From Dipteris shenzhenensis (taxonomy: Eukaryota > Polypodiophyta > Polypodiopsida > Gleicheniales), in the NCBI GenBank assembly GCA_047967505.1, contig CM106539.1: a DNA stretch of 64,000 bases. One strand, given 5' to 3'. The notes under the pieces are model-generated. The model was given only the letters and a program-made list of their open reading frames with translations. It made no database searches and was not told the origin of the DNA. Of the stretch, positions 1-11,581 are shown piece by piece (the stretch's first letter is position 1; each line of letters opens with the position of its first letter). The translations under genes were made by a program, and so were the position numbers.

Positions 1-300
1 ATGGCTTAGTTTGCCCTTCACCTCTGGAGCACCAACAGAAACTCAGTACGAAGACTTTGTATAAATGGATGCTCAAGTATGTGTGGGTGTGTGGATTTGT
101 ATGTGTGAACATATTTTTGTACTATGGTCTACATCCACTGTGGGCGTTGATGACGTCAGTGGGGATGTCATAGTAGCTAGTTCCTGCTATGTGTGATGGA
201 GTTTATGGTTTTCAACCTTATGAGTGACTATCATGAGATTGAAACTGCACTATGTTGTGTTTTTAGGGGATGAGTTTGGGAATGTTCCTAGATTCATCTA
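1..300 (+). repeat. LTR-like repeat, left copy (partial)
   Basis: This shares long stretches with 2215-2480, including the run around TGATGACGTCAGTGGGGATG and the following CATAGTAGCTAG, then the stretch around ACCTTATGAGTGACTATCAT. The order is the same in both copies. The left edge of the window cuts or closely approaches the start. I see no clean terminal TG..CA pair. Confidence 0.65.
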
Positions 301-849
301 GGTATATCCACAAATTCTTAGCACTCAACATTTGGCTCGCAATCACACACATGCAATTGTAGGAATCAAGCAAGCCAGCGAAGTGTTCATGAGCAAAAAG
401 ATCGAGACAGCTCGAGGCAGCTCTGATACGAAATAAAATAGCCCCTACAGATTAGTCACCACTAAATTGGGGGTTCTAGGATCTCCTCTATCTTGGTGCT
501 AACTTGCAAGCTTAACAATTGTCAGTATACAAACACAGGGACACATATGGTGTGGGCTAGTGCATCACTACCCAACCGTGGATCCCATTGGATCTAGAGG
601 TTAGGAAACCTCGACCATAGTCCATCTCAATTAAGACTACGCTTCCCATACTTGAAGAAAGGCTGTTGCTTCCTCTGCAGATATGCGGATGTAGTGTCCG
701 AAGATGCAAGGCAAGGCAAATAAGGTTACTTTGACCAAGGTCAAAGATAACACTATCTCTTCCACTCATGTTATAGTCCTGGGTCAAAGGCTTTGCAAGT
801 AAGGTTGTGAATTTAATATGAATGTGTTCAAACCCAATGATCATGTATG

Positions 850-2110
850 TATATATGCGTCGATCATGGAAAGAATCGTGCATATCCTAGTTGACTCTGG
901 AAGTTCTCAAAATTTCTTGAATGCTATACTTGTGCAAAAGTGGGGAGTTTTGACGTTGGGCATGGCAACGGGAAAGTAGATTTGGGGTTGGCTTGCGACG
1001 CAGATTTCCCTCAAATTCAGAATTATCTGAAGATCTAGACTTTATGTTAATGAATTTAGATAGAGTGGATGTAATTCTAGGAAAAGAATGGTTACATAAT
1101 TTGAATGTCCAAAATGACTGTCGGAGTCATAGGTTAACTTTTGTCAAAGGAGGAGTACCTTATTTATTATAGGGTGATGTCGCTACTCTGCCCCCTTGTA
1201 AACTCTTTGTAGTATATGAGGGCAAATTTTGAATGTAAAGTGTATCAATGCTTGTTATGCAATTTTGCATTTGAAGTTAATAATGCTATTGAATCTTCTA
1301 AGTTAGATGCATGGGAAACATGGGCACTTGTAGAAATAAAGACGAAATTTGCTGATGTATTTCCATTTGAGTTGTTGCTCGGTTGACCATTCATTAGGTC
1401 AGTAGATCAGTTCCAAGAGCTCACCTTGTAAGCATGGCGCCTTACAGGATAAGACAAACGTAAGAAGATGAGATATCTCGACCGTCATTGGAACATCTAC
1501 GTGTGGGATAGGTTTGGAAAAGTAGATCTCCATGGGGTGCTCCAGTGCTATTCAAGTGCAAGAAGGGTGGAAGTTGGAGAACGTAAGTGAATTAGAAAAA
1601 GTTGAACAAAGTTACAATCAAGAACCGATATCCCCTTCCTAGAGCGGATGCCATCTTCAAGAGCATGTCGAGCATCTCCGTATTTATGTTAGCGACACTA
1701 AAGTGTGAGAAGTTGTATGCGAAGGAGTCTACGGAGGAGTTCTTTCATAAGGAACTCTTGTACATTGGGCATAAGATTTCTCAAGAGAGCATGAGCATTG
1801 ACCATGAGAGGATCCGAAAGATATTGCATTGGCCCATTCCTTGGATAGTAAGGCAAGTTTGAACTTTGTGCATTCCTAAGATTTACTGTCTTTCTTAGGA
1901 AGTACGTGAGGGATTATTCAAAGCTAACCGTTACTTTGACGAACCTTCCTCGTCCTTAAGGGACATGGACTTTGGTCGAACAATCATGTCTCTTGGAATG
2001 ATAAGCTTGATGAGGCTGTCGAGACGCTCAAGTTTAAGGTGAAGGAAGGACCTGTATTGGCGTTACCGAATCCAGCCCAACCATTTGTGGTCGAGGCTAA
2101 ATGCTATTGA
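850..2110 (+). pseudogene. Gypsy pol remnant (aspartic protease and reverse transcriptase)
   Basis: Near 885-945 the translation reads ILVDSGSSQNFLNA, the D-S-G active site of a retroviral-type aspartic protease as found in gypsy elements. Around 1060-1100 DVILGKEWLHNLN matches the segment that follows the protease in this family. From about 1330 come FADVFP, then at 1602-1660 KVTIKNRYPLPR, a hallmark of the gypsy reverse transcriptase fingers. At 1740-1850 the thumb-side segment (YIGHKIS, then IRKILHWPIPW) appears. The frame is broken repeatedly by stops and frameshifts, and the catalytic YxDD segment was not found, which fits an internal deletion between about 1660 and 1740. Confidence 0.75.
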
Positions 2111-2214
2111 TTTGGTGGTAAGCGTAGCCTTATTCCAGACTCCAGTTGTAGCTTGAATGGAGAGAATGTGGATTTCTTTTTTAATATCCTTCTCCTTTAG
2201 TGTTAGCCTTTGTC

Positions 2215-2480
2215 ACAGTTGAGTCTGCCCTTCACCTCCTAAGTGCCGACAGAAAGCTCACGTATGTGTGGGTTTGTATGTGTGAGAGCATATGTTCATA
2301 CTATGGTCTACACCCACTATTGGGTGCTGATGACGTCAGTGGGGATGTCATAGTAGCTAGTCCTTGCTTTGTATGATGCAATTAATGGTTTCAACCTTAT
2401 GAGCGACTATCATGAGATTGAACTGTGTTGTGTTTTTAGAGGATGAATTTGGGCATGTTCTGGATTCATCTATCGATCTA
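2215..2480 (+). repeat. LTR-like repeat, right copy
   Basis: Same-orientation partner of the segment at 1-300, with scattered substitutions and small indels. It lies downstream of the gypsy pol remnant, as a 3' LTR would, and ends shortly before the TG/AG-rich tract at 2483-2532. Confidence 0.65.
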
Positions 2481-2482
2481 TC

Positions 2483-2532
2483 TATATATGTGTGTGCGTG
2501 CGTGCGCGTGTGTGTGTGAAAGAGAGAGATTG
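2483..2532. repeat. TG/TGCG-rich and AG microsatellite
   Basis: Alternating TATATG, TGTGTGCGTGCG and AGAGAG units, directly after the right gypsy LTR. Confidence 0.7.
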
Positions 2533-3268
2533 AGATCCTTGCCAGCGTTACCGTCCCCGCACTCGCTCTCAACTCTTACCTGAGGATAGTGCTTGGGAGA
2601 CAGTGTGATACAAAGTCTCTATTTGCCCAGACAATCTATCAGTGAGCGTCATCAATCAATCTGCTTGCCTATGGGATTAGCTTATTTCGTCCAACTCGCC
2701 CACAAAGTTATCTTTCTTGCTTACTTCGGCACTCTGTTGATCATGCATGGGCTATGTAATCTACAAAATTTTCTAATTGCGCATGCTAATTTCGAAGAAA
2801 TCTGTTGTCGTGTTGCTTTGGATCTTTGCCATGTTTTTCTTTCCAGAATTTCTGTTAGACAGCCCACATTTTTAGCTAACCTTTTCCTATTTTATTTGAG
2901 CAAACAAGTATTTGATTTGATGGGGCAAACACTTGATTTCTGTTTATCTGAGTGGAACTCATGAAGTGGAATTTAAGCTTCTCATTATGGTATCTTTTTA
3001 ATTATCTATTTGAACCTAAATTATTTGTGCTTGTGTTGTTTTCTATCCCTCTTTCCTTTGTTTCGTTTGTGTGTTATCTTTTTGGGAGGCATTGTTTGCA
3101 TATATAATAAGGTTTAATCAATGTTTGTTTAAGTCTGGGCTTGGCATTAGTAGTGATCGATTCTAGTGACAGTTATGTGCATATCCATCTTTTTCAGAGT
3201 TGTATTATCGGTGGTAGATAAGAAGTTTGTGTAGCATCTTAATGCCAGTGTTGTCTTGTGACTTGTAG
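2533..3268. other. Region upstream of SCAMP exons; no exon recognised
   Basis: T-rich sequence, compatible with intron or 5' leader. A 123-codon open frame at 2593-2964 has no similarity to SCAMP N-termini, which carry NPF repeats and a charged coiled coil. I found no NPF-coding stretch here. It ends in the acceptor TTGTAG at 3263-3268. Confidence 0.4.
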
Positions 3269-5115
3269 GAGCTTAAGAGAAAAGAGGAAGCAGCTTCAAG
3301 AGGTATGGAAAATTTGTGGTGCTGTTTTTTACACACAAAAGAATATTTAGATAAGAAATTGAAGAGGGAATGTATACTTTTTAAGGGAAAAACTAACTTT
3401 TCATGACGAGGTGTTGGTCATAGTCATTTTTGATAAGATATTGATGTTGATTTATCTTTGCAGCTGGAATTGTCCTTGAGGATAGGAATTGGCCACCGTT
3501 TTTCCCTATCATTCATCACGATATTCCAAGGGAGATACCAGTGTACCTGCAACGCATTCAATACTGTGCATTTGCAAGTTGGCTAGGTTTGAGCAATTAC
3601 CTCATAAAGCCTGATGCCCTGAAAAAGAGTAGCTCATTTCTGTTTCTTGTCGGTTCAAAAATATCAACCAATTAAAAGGCCATGGATTTGTTTTTCTTGT
3701 TTGTCAGATTAGCACATGTGAAGCACCAACATTTTGGATTTGCATTGCAATTCTATTAAAACCTGTCTATGTCTCTTGAATTCTATTCAACAGGGATGGT
3801 AATCTGTTTGGTTTGGAATCTCCTCGCAGTGACTTGTGCATGGATAAAAGTATCTGGTAAGCATGCCATCATGTGGTTGCTATTTTTTTTGGACTTGTAA
3901 AGTGCTAAACGTTGTTGGGCTGATTGAAAATACATCACTGTAATTTTCACTTTCATCTCATAACTTCATTTTCTCAGATTCTGGTGTGAAGATATGGTTT
4001 CTGGCAATTATATATGCGATTTGCGGCATTCCTGGCTCATATGTGCTTTGGTATAGACCACTTTATCGTGCAATGAGGTACATTATTTAACAGGAATTCT
4101 GATTGCAACCCCTGAAATTTGCAAAGCTACAACTGCAAGTGCAAGTTGTCATAACAGACTTTGGCAGAGCAAGCTTAACAGAAGTTCTCGTTTACATTTG
4201 TAAATACATGAGGCCGCAGAGCAGAATTCTCTTTAAATTGGACACTGTAGAAAGGAAAGGAGAGTGAAGGTCTTCACATACCATCATTCTTGTTCTGTAG
4301 GTCTGAGAGCGCCCTGAAATTTTCATGGTTCTTCTTGTTTTATCTGGTAAGTGATCATTTCAATGTATACTGGAGTTTCATGTTTTTCTTGATTTGTTTG
4401 AGCCTTTGTTTGAAAGGGGATAGTACAGTCTCTAATGGCTTTCTTTCATGAGGTTTTGCATTTGTGAATCTCTTGAATCGGGCTAATATGTTTACCTTGA
4501 CAGTAAGCAATTTCATCTTGATGGCAGATTCACATCGGCTTTATTATAATTGCTGCAGTTGCTCCTCCGATCGTCTTCAAGGGGGAATCATTAACGTAAG
4601 ATTGCTGAGAGAGAGAGTCTAGTTTGCACGTTACTGGGATGTGCATTGTCTGTTAAGTTGCCATGTGTTTGTGGACTTGCACATGGGTGCTTTTCTTCCA
4701 ACAATCTTTGAAGAAACGCAAGCTTAGAAAGTATTCTATGGCGTGGAACGAGTAAATATATTGGGACTTGTGTTCCATCATCTTTTTTAATTCTAGTCTT
4801 TTGTTTCTTGAATTTTATTGGAGGATGCATACCTAGCTGGAAGGGTGGGCTAACTTTTAGTGGTGAATGGAGTTTTTCTTTTGGAAGAATAAATATGCTT
4901 GGATTTGATTTGTTGTAGTTGCAATGTTAGCTCCATAAAATATGCTTGGAGTTTTTCTTTTAGAAGAGTAAAATATGCTTGGATTTGATCTGTTGGAGTC
5001 ACAAGGTAAGCTCCATTAAAAAGCTGGTCTGATACTGACATCACATATATTTTTTTGTTTTGTCCAGAGGGATCTTATCACTGATAGATGTCATTTCAAA
5101 GTCTACAGGAGTCGG

Positions 5116-5178
<63 letters not shown>

Positions 5179-5665
5179 GTCTGTCTGCGCGCATGTGTGC
5201 GTGTGGAAGTCTGTGGAGGTTCGATTGTGCATAGATTACCGGTGCATCTGCTCTGTATGTACCTTTGTATTGATCTGCATGTTTGTGTGTGTGCAGATGC
5301 TCTGCAAAATTCTAAATTCATGTTTTGGAAAATTCTTTTACTGCAACGTTGTATGCATTTGGAACCTCAAGTGTTAACGGGTTGATGTTGCCCACAGATT
5401 TTGTACCTCATTGGATTCGTTTGCTTTTGCTTAGAGGGACTTCTAAGTCTTTGGGTTCTACAGGTAATTTCCTCCTACTTGTATCTTATAATGAACTGGC
5501 TTTCGTCCTTTCTTCATATGTGGCAATATTTTTGCTAGTTGCTCCAGAGTGGCGAGTTGACTAGACTGTTTGATCTTGTTGTGTTTGCAGCAAGTGTACG
5601 CATATTTCAGAGGGTCTGGGAAAGCTGCAGAATTGAGACGAGAAGCTGTTAGATCTGTACTGTAA
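3269..5665 (+). CDS. SCAMP: Secretory carrier-associated membrane protein (SCAMP), N-terminal exons missing
   Basis: SCAMPs are four-helix membrane proteins of the trans-Golgi, early endosome and plasma membrane that act in vesicle traffic. Nine exons join in frame to 207 codons plus stop: 3269-3302, 3464-3586, 3794-3856, 3978-4077, 4301-4346, 4528-4595, 5068-5116, 5398-5463, 5591-5665. All introns are GT-AG. The first exon is the end of the charged coiled coil ([11 protein letters not shown]). Then come the family signature [13 protein letters not shown], four hydrophobic helices, the conserved loop [16 protein letters not shown] between helices 2 and 3, and the C-terminal [15 protein letters not shown]. 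Plant SCAMPs usually have about 260-290 residues, so roughly 60-80 N-terminal residues (NPF repeats) are absent; they may lie left of the window, past the gypsy remnant, or be lost. No stop or frameshift interrupts the nine exons, so the gene could be active. The weakest site is the donor at 5117, embedded in a CT microsatellite. Confidence 0.93.
4868..5025 (+). repeat. About 80-bp tandem duplication inside SCAMP intron 6
   Basis: Two adjacent copies share GGAGTTTTTCTTTT, then ATATGCTTGGATTTGAT, then GCTCCAT. They make this intron (4596-5067) the longest in the gene. Confidence 0.65.
5117..5186. repeat. (CT)n microsatellite with GTCT tail at a splice donor
   Basis: About 28 CT units (5118-5174) followed by GTCT repeats. 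The tract starts at the GT of SCAMP intron 7, so the donor reads GGG/GTCTCT rather than GTAAGT-like. Confidence 0.9.
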
Positions 5666-5831
5666 AGTTCATGTCAAGTGCTATTACGTCTTGCCTCCTG
5701 GAGTTGTGCCATCAATCTGTATGCTAGGTCACATCTTCGTACTTCACTTCCACTCTGTCAATGTGACATTGAGTTCTCAGGCCGCTGTATTAAATTGAAG
5801 TTTTCTATTTTCCTGGTTATGTATCGTAGGG

Positions 5832-5862
<31 letters not shown>

Positions 5863-6739
5863 GATTTATTTGTGGCATCTTTTCTCTGAGAAGTTGACCA
5901 GCGGATGGTGATAGAAGGTTGATGCTGTCTCATAGAGTTTTGACACTCAGCAATTCTATTAGTGTCGGGCAATGTTCTTCATGATCTATTCAAATCTCAG
6001 ATGGTTTTGACAAAAGTATTTGAAGCCCTCGGTTCTGGCAGAGTAATTCAAGCCCTTGGATTCTATAAGTGTTAGCTTGCGGAAAGGTTCACCTATTGCT
6101 GGGAAGCATTCCTATGACTCTTTTCAGGACTCTTTTTTTGGGGGGGGGGAATGGCATTTTACTAGTCGGGGACTTTTCAGGGGGGGGGGGGGTATTATTG
6201 TGGAAGAAATAATGTGGTTAAATCGAGGCATGTGCCTGTGCAAGCAGGAGCACCAGGATGCATGTGCGCACCCTTTATCTACAACATGCGTGCACATGCG
6301 CTTTCTTGTGCATAGGCATATATAACCACAGGCACCTGTGTGTGCGCACATAGATTGCAAGCTAACTACATGATGATGCCGAGTGATCAAAAAGTGCAAC
6401 TTTCTTATACTATGAGGGCTGTATATATCTTAACATCTAATTAGCGTACACAACTCTATGAAAACTAGTGTGGAGGTTTTGTGACTAATTTTATGATATG
6501 GTGGAAGGCTATGTATATAGATCATATGAGGTTATGCTTATTTATCAATGTTTTATATTCCATTAATTTCTATGTTATTTTGATGGGCTTCATCATTTTT
6601 TGTGACTTAACTAGCTTTTTGCCTGTCCTCCTTTTGGCTGAGAATTCACCCGAGGAGCAAAATCTCGTAACTTGAGCTTGTGTAACTCTTTTCCCTCACT
6701 AGTTATCCAACCTCTCAGCTCTTGGCTTGCATCAAAGTA
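5666..6739. other. 3' flank of SCAMP; no gene recognised
   Basis: Holds the presumed SCAMP 3' UTR, an AG microsatellite at 5831-5856, and two poly-G runs near 6137-6148 and 6181-6193. Short open frames here have no recognisable content. I see no clear polyadenylation signal that I would commit to. Confidence 0.5.
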
Positions 6740-9580
6740 AACTTAGTCGGTTAAGAAGAATGAAGCCTTGCTAGAGTGGCACGAAGGAAATCCATCTTTG
6801 TTTGTGACGAATGGAAGTTGCATCATGGATTCCATAGCCATCCAATCTTTCCTATTTGCATCCCACAAGGACTCCCAAGTAGAAATTTTGTGATTATTCA
6901 ATCTAACCGACAAGCGCGTACTAACTTGGATAGCTGCAACATCATTTCTAAATGGGGGTGAATGAATCCAAATATTGTGACACAGCAATGCATTGCCTTT
7001 GAGAGTAGATAATCTTGCCCACTTGCAATTCTCCAGTCGCTTCCTCCGTAACGTGATCAACTTGGACAGAATTTTTGAGTGTCTGATGTGAATCGGGAAC
7101 TTGCATAGAATCAATTCCTGTCAAGTATCAGAGTTTCTGGATACTCGAGGCTGAATCAATCCCCTCGCAATTCTGGCCCATGGTTGTGATGAATGCATTT
7201 TAAGCAAGAAGCCATTTTCCACAGAGCTTATCACCTAGTGCTTTAAATGATTACAAACCAAGCCCAACATGTTGCCTATGAGAAATCACATATGTCCAAG
7301 GTATTGAATGCCAAGAAATTCTTTAGCAAGTTTGTCCACCTCTGCAAGTCCTTTTTGAGATAAAGGAAGCACAAACAATGTGGAGACTAGCATAGTGGCA
7401 AAGAAGTGTTTGAGAGTCATAACCCTACCCAAAGTTGAGAGTTGCTTAGATCTCCACTTGTGAAACTTGGCACACATTTTGTGAAGGCACCATTCTAATC
7501 GTCGCTGCATACAGACAACAAACACGATAGGACAGCCAAGATAACGGCAAATAGATCCCTGTGGGATGACAGAGAACCCATAATTGCATAAGCCAGTGAG
7601 GAGGCTCTCCCCAATCTAGAAAGATGAGTGTGGATTTTCGTTTGTTAACTCTAGAGTTAATAAAGCTGCAAGAGAGCACCAACATTAGATTTATCAGCTT
7701 CTTGTATGTTTGTATTGTCATCTGCGAAAAATTGGCAGTGGATTGCAATCCATCATGTAAAGGTAGCCCTCGGATAGTAGATCGGGTATTTAGCACATCC
7801 AATTGGCGCAATAAAGGTTCCGTCAAAACTGCGAATAAAGAGGTGAGAGTGGGCAGCCTTGACGGATGGATCGCTGAAGAGAAAATCTACCATAGTTGTA
7901 CCCATTAACAGAAATGACTGCCGATGCATTAGAGAAAAGAGTGGACAGGAGCTTGCAGAACCCTGTTCCAAATCCCATTTTGTCGAGTACCTTAAAGATT
8001 AAACTCCAAGAGACCCTATCGCATGTTTTTTCTACGTCAAGATTCAGAAGAAGAAATTGTTTATTCTGTGACAAGCTGTAGTCAATAGATAACAGAATAT
8101 TCAGGATAGCATCGTGAATGCTTTGCCCAGCCAAGAAACCCTATTGCTTTGAGCGCAACCGATCTATCAGCAAAAACTTGACCCTCATCGCGATTGCTTT
8201 CACCAAAACCTTGTAAGCCCCATTGAGCATTGTCTAGAGAAAGGCAATCTGTCCGCAAGATTGCATGCGTTGAGAAAGCGGATGAGGTTTGCTCCACAAA
8301 CTTTCTAGTACCTCTGATAGAAGTCAATCTGGTCCTGGCACTTTGTCACGGGCCATAGACTGCACTACAAATCTAAGTTCAGAGATAGAAAAGGGTCTTT
8401 GAAGCATAGTCGCTTCCGGGAATGAGATACCTTTTATTGGAAGGGTTGGAGAAATATTTGAATATGTTATCATACGAATCAACACGCGAAGGAGGTGATC
8501 TCACAATGCTAGTAGAGAGATGCTTCCTGAACACTTCTGCAATATTCTCTTCTCCACAAATCCCCACACCCTTCTCATCCAAGATGACCGATGTATTCTC
8601 CTTGCTCCTCTTGTCTTTCACACTCTTGAAAAAGAAATTTGAGGGGCGATCAGGCCATCTTGGACTTTAGGTGATACAAGTTTGCAATGATCCATCTTAC
8701 GAATGTGCATTTCTAGAACGTTAAGTAATGGAGGCAGATATTGGTCTCGAGGACACCCTTGGAAAGCTACTAGGATAGAAGCATGCACACAATGCATGAT
8801 CGACGACTCCCTCATGCGAGCTTGGGCGTGTCGACGTCCATGATCTTTGCACACCCTGATGATTGCCTCCAAACAAGCCTTCCAAAGCTAAATGTAATAA
8901 TCTATGTGCTCGATGGGTCCTCAAGCTGCATTCTCTGCAACCTTAGGCGAGTATCTGTCATTTTTGGCATCGCTTAGTGGGGCAAGATTTCGCACTTCGA
9001 GCTACCTAGTTTGACTTTTGTGCAAGGAGAGGTTGAAAAGGGGCTGAATGGGCAAATGATCAGAGGAACAAGAGCCCACCATCACATCACCACGAAGTCT
9101 TGGGTCCAACCACCATGCAGAATTGGATATATAAACATGGTCCAGTACTTTGGCGGCCCTCCAGGACTCGTTACACTATGTCGATTGTGCCAAGTACAAT
9201 GACGGAGGTGACAAAGCCTGTTAATGTCGCACCAATCAATCAACGAGTCCTGTCGATTTGGGGAAGTCGAATCAAGCAGCTTGCTCTGATTCAGGAATGT
9301 CAACCGATGGATGATCGTGATCATTCCAACCTACCGTCATATTCCAATCCCCTAGCAATATCACATGTCTCCGAGAGCTGCAAACGTTAGCCAAACAATC
9401 CTTAAGACATGTACGCTCCTCTGTAAGATTCGAGGCGTAGACAGGTATACTGACGACGGAGTTTCCTTGAAAATTCACGTCAATGGCTACGTAAGAACCA
9501 TCACCATCCTGAGAGATGACAAGAACCATAGCATGACAAAAATCCAACTAATGCAAGAAATCACTCTACATGATTAATTG
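6740..9580 (-). mobile_element. Degenerate LINE (non-LTR retrotransposon)
   Basis: Read on the minus strand from about 9580 down, the order is that of a plant LINE ORF2: endonuclease segment near 9550-9270 (HVILLGDWNM), endonuclease C-terminal segment near 9250-9190 (LIDWCDINRLCHLRHCTW), linker with the pre-RT segment near 8640-8390 (KENTSVILDEKGVGI), reverse transcriptase fingers and palm near 8140-7820 (LLLNLDVEK, IRQGCPLSP), then thumb and C-terminal segment to about 6740 (STLGRVMTLKHF). Several frameshifts and stops separate these blocks. No ORF1, poly-A tail or target duplication was identified. Confidence 0.8.
7823..8134 (-). pseudogene. LINE reverse transcriptase palm fragment
   Basis: A 103-codon open stretch inside the minus-strand LINE. 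It carries the segment around FLLLNLDVEKTCDRVSW, where the family norm is D-x-x-K-A-Y/F-D, and IRQGCPLSP, the conserved RQGCPLSP block. The next palm motif (F-A-D-D) lies in another frame near 7730, so a frameshift separates the catalytic parts. It belongs to ORF2 of the element above. Confidence 0.8.
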
Positions 9581-10009
9581 CTGATTTGCACCACCTCGAG
9601 CCACCTATTGTCATCATCTTCCATCAAACTCAATAAGAGAGCATATAAATTCGCGAAAGGCGGAGGTTTCCTAGCATGGCTCTTAACAACTTTGAGAGAG
9701 TTGGCCTTATAAGTGAAGTTGGCACCCTTACTGAAAGGCATCTGCACACGTGATTGACCTTGAGGATCTGCAGAGAATCAAAGTTGTCAAGGTTCTACTC
9801 TACCTCTTATCGTATGTCGATCGCCTACTGAGAAATCTACGCTTCTTTGTTTTGTAGTATGTAGGAGCGGCGTATTCTAGCTAGTTGGAGACAACTTTTC
9901 GACGTCGGGGGTGCAGTGCGCATCGGTGTTTCACATATGTATATTGCTTTTCATTTTTCAATTCTAGAATTTCAATCAGTAACTGTTGTTTGTCTTGAAC
10001 CAGCAGAGG
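9581..10009. other. No gene recognised
   Basis: Sequence between the LINE and the foldback repeat. It could contain LINE upstream sequence, but I see no conserved motif. Confidence 0.4.
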
Positions 10010-11370
10010 GCTAGTTTAGGACAATCACATTAAGTCCAAGTCATCCTGGTCTAGAAATTAAATGGTATATGACCCGAATAGCAGGAAATTGAATTTAACT
10101 AATTTAAGTACTAAGAAACACAATAATTTCAACCATCGGGTTGGTCAATAACTAATGTCTGTTCAACCATACTGGAACATGACAATCACATAGTTGGTGA
10201 TTAAGATGAAGTAGTCATGGTTGCATGATGTTTCAACCACTAGGTTGATTTAGTAAAATAACAATATATTGCTTTTTTCTTATAAAATATATTGTTAATT
10301 TTTGCTCGATCATGCCATCGAGCTGGTCAACAAATAATATTTGTTCTATCACGCTGGTTCAGGACCCAAAGCTCAATCACAACCACCGGGCTGGTTTAGG
10401 CACCACTGACTTGCATTATATCAAGCATGTGTATGATGTGCTCCTTAAACACCGTGCGTCTCATCCGCTTTTTATAAAAATCATTTCTATTTGGAGAAAC
10501 TCTCGTATTTTTATGCCAAAACGTCGCAACTCTAGCATTGACTTTTGCACTTAGGCTGTCTCTCCTATTCTTGCGTTCTTTTGAAGCCCATCGACTTCTC
10601 GGATTGGGATGATTGTGCATTGCTTTTGCTCTCTGTTCAATCACTGGAGCATTAGGAAAAATTAGAGCTTATGTTGGGGTCTTTTATCTTAGAAGGAAAA
10701 TAACCCTCCGCCAATCAAACGAGGGCCAATGTAACATTGTAGAACATTTAAAAAGAAAGACCACCGAGTTTGCATTCGATGAGGATATTTGAGGTACTTT
10801 ATTATATCTGACATAGGGTGCATAATTTATTAATTTTGACCTTCTTGATGAGTTCGGAGTGGCCCAAAACCCTCGAAATGGCTTTCAAAATACTAAAAAA
10901 CAGACAAATGGAGATTCGAAAAAGGCAAGACTCGAAAAAAAAGTGTACAATAAAATGCGATTTGAAAGCTTGGGTTTTTATTTAAATTGTGAAATTTGAA
11001 AATGAAAAGTAATATACTTATTATTGTCTAATATGTCAAGTTGAGAATGTCAGACTAAACCAGTCCGGTGGTTGAAATTGTGACAGTGTTCTAAACCAGT
11101 TCGATGGCTAAAATTGTGACTGTAAACCAACCCGGTAGTTGAAATTGTGACTGTCCTAAACGTGTCTCGTGGTTAAAATTATGACTGTCCTAAACCAACC
11201 CGTTAGTTGAAATTGTGATTGTCCTAGACGTGTCCTAAACGAGTCCCGTGGTTGAAATTGTGACCGTGTCCTAAATCAGCTCGATGATTAAAATTGTGAC
11301 TATCCTAAATCAGCTTGGTAGTTGAAATTGTGACTGTCCTAAACCAGCACAGCGGTTGAAATTGTTTTGC
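10010..11370. repeat. Foldback-like repeat: degenerate tandem arrays in opposite orientation
   Basis: The right arm (about 11050-11370) holds at least seven degenerate copies of a unit built on CGGTGGTTGAAATTGTGACT followed by GTCCTAAACCAG. The left arm (about 10010-10415) holds the reverse complement in a more diverged form, for example TTTCAACCATCGGGTTGGT near 10127 and CACAACCACCGGGCTGGTTT near 10380. The 0.63-kb spacer has no recognised gene. A further left-arm-like unit sits alone near 14150-14180. Confidence 0.7.
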
Positions 11371-11581
11371 TTCTAGTAGCTTGATTAGTTCAATTATTAG
11401 GTGATTGATTCAATTTAGATTCATTATATACTTTAATTAGATCGTATTTTTGCACGTACTGTTTTTATCTTGTTTTAGTAGTGCAAAAAGGAGGCCCATT
11501 GTACTGTTGTTTCATTTAAAAGAGGGCTCATTGTTCTTTTGTTCCTGCATGTTGGGTCAATAGGAGCTGTATCTCAAGTTA

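Larger units (their letters stand above)
1..2480 (+). mobile_element. Degenerate Ty3-gypsy LTR retrotransposon
   Basis: Two related segments (about 1-300 and 2215-2480) in the same orientation flank a short, broken pol region (about 850-2110). Together they look like the two LTRs and the remaining interior of a gypsy element on the + strand. The interior is under 2 kb, far below the usual 4-5 kb, so most of gag, integrase and RNase H is gone. The left end may continue outside the window. Many stops and frameshifts show it is long dead. Confidence 0.75.

Noticed and set aside
410-435. Reverse primer binding site (GCTCTGATACGA) suggesting a minus-strand element at the left edge
   Set aside because: The match is short and the pol remnant nearby is on the + strand; no LTR boundary lies next to it.
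557-883. 108-codon minus frame
   Set aside because: It overlaps the + strand gypsy remnant on the opposite strand and has no motif.
5041-5377. Ser-Leu and Glu-Arg repeat frames
   Set aside because: They are the CT/AG microsatellite in SCAMP intron 7.
7624-9577. Several + strand open frames of 60-96 codons
   Set aside because: They are opposite-strand shadows of the minus-strand LINE.
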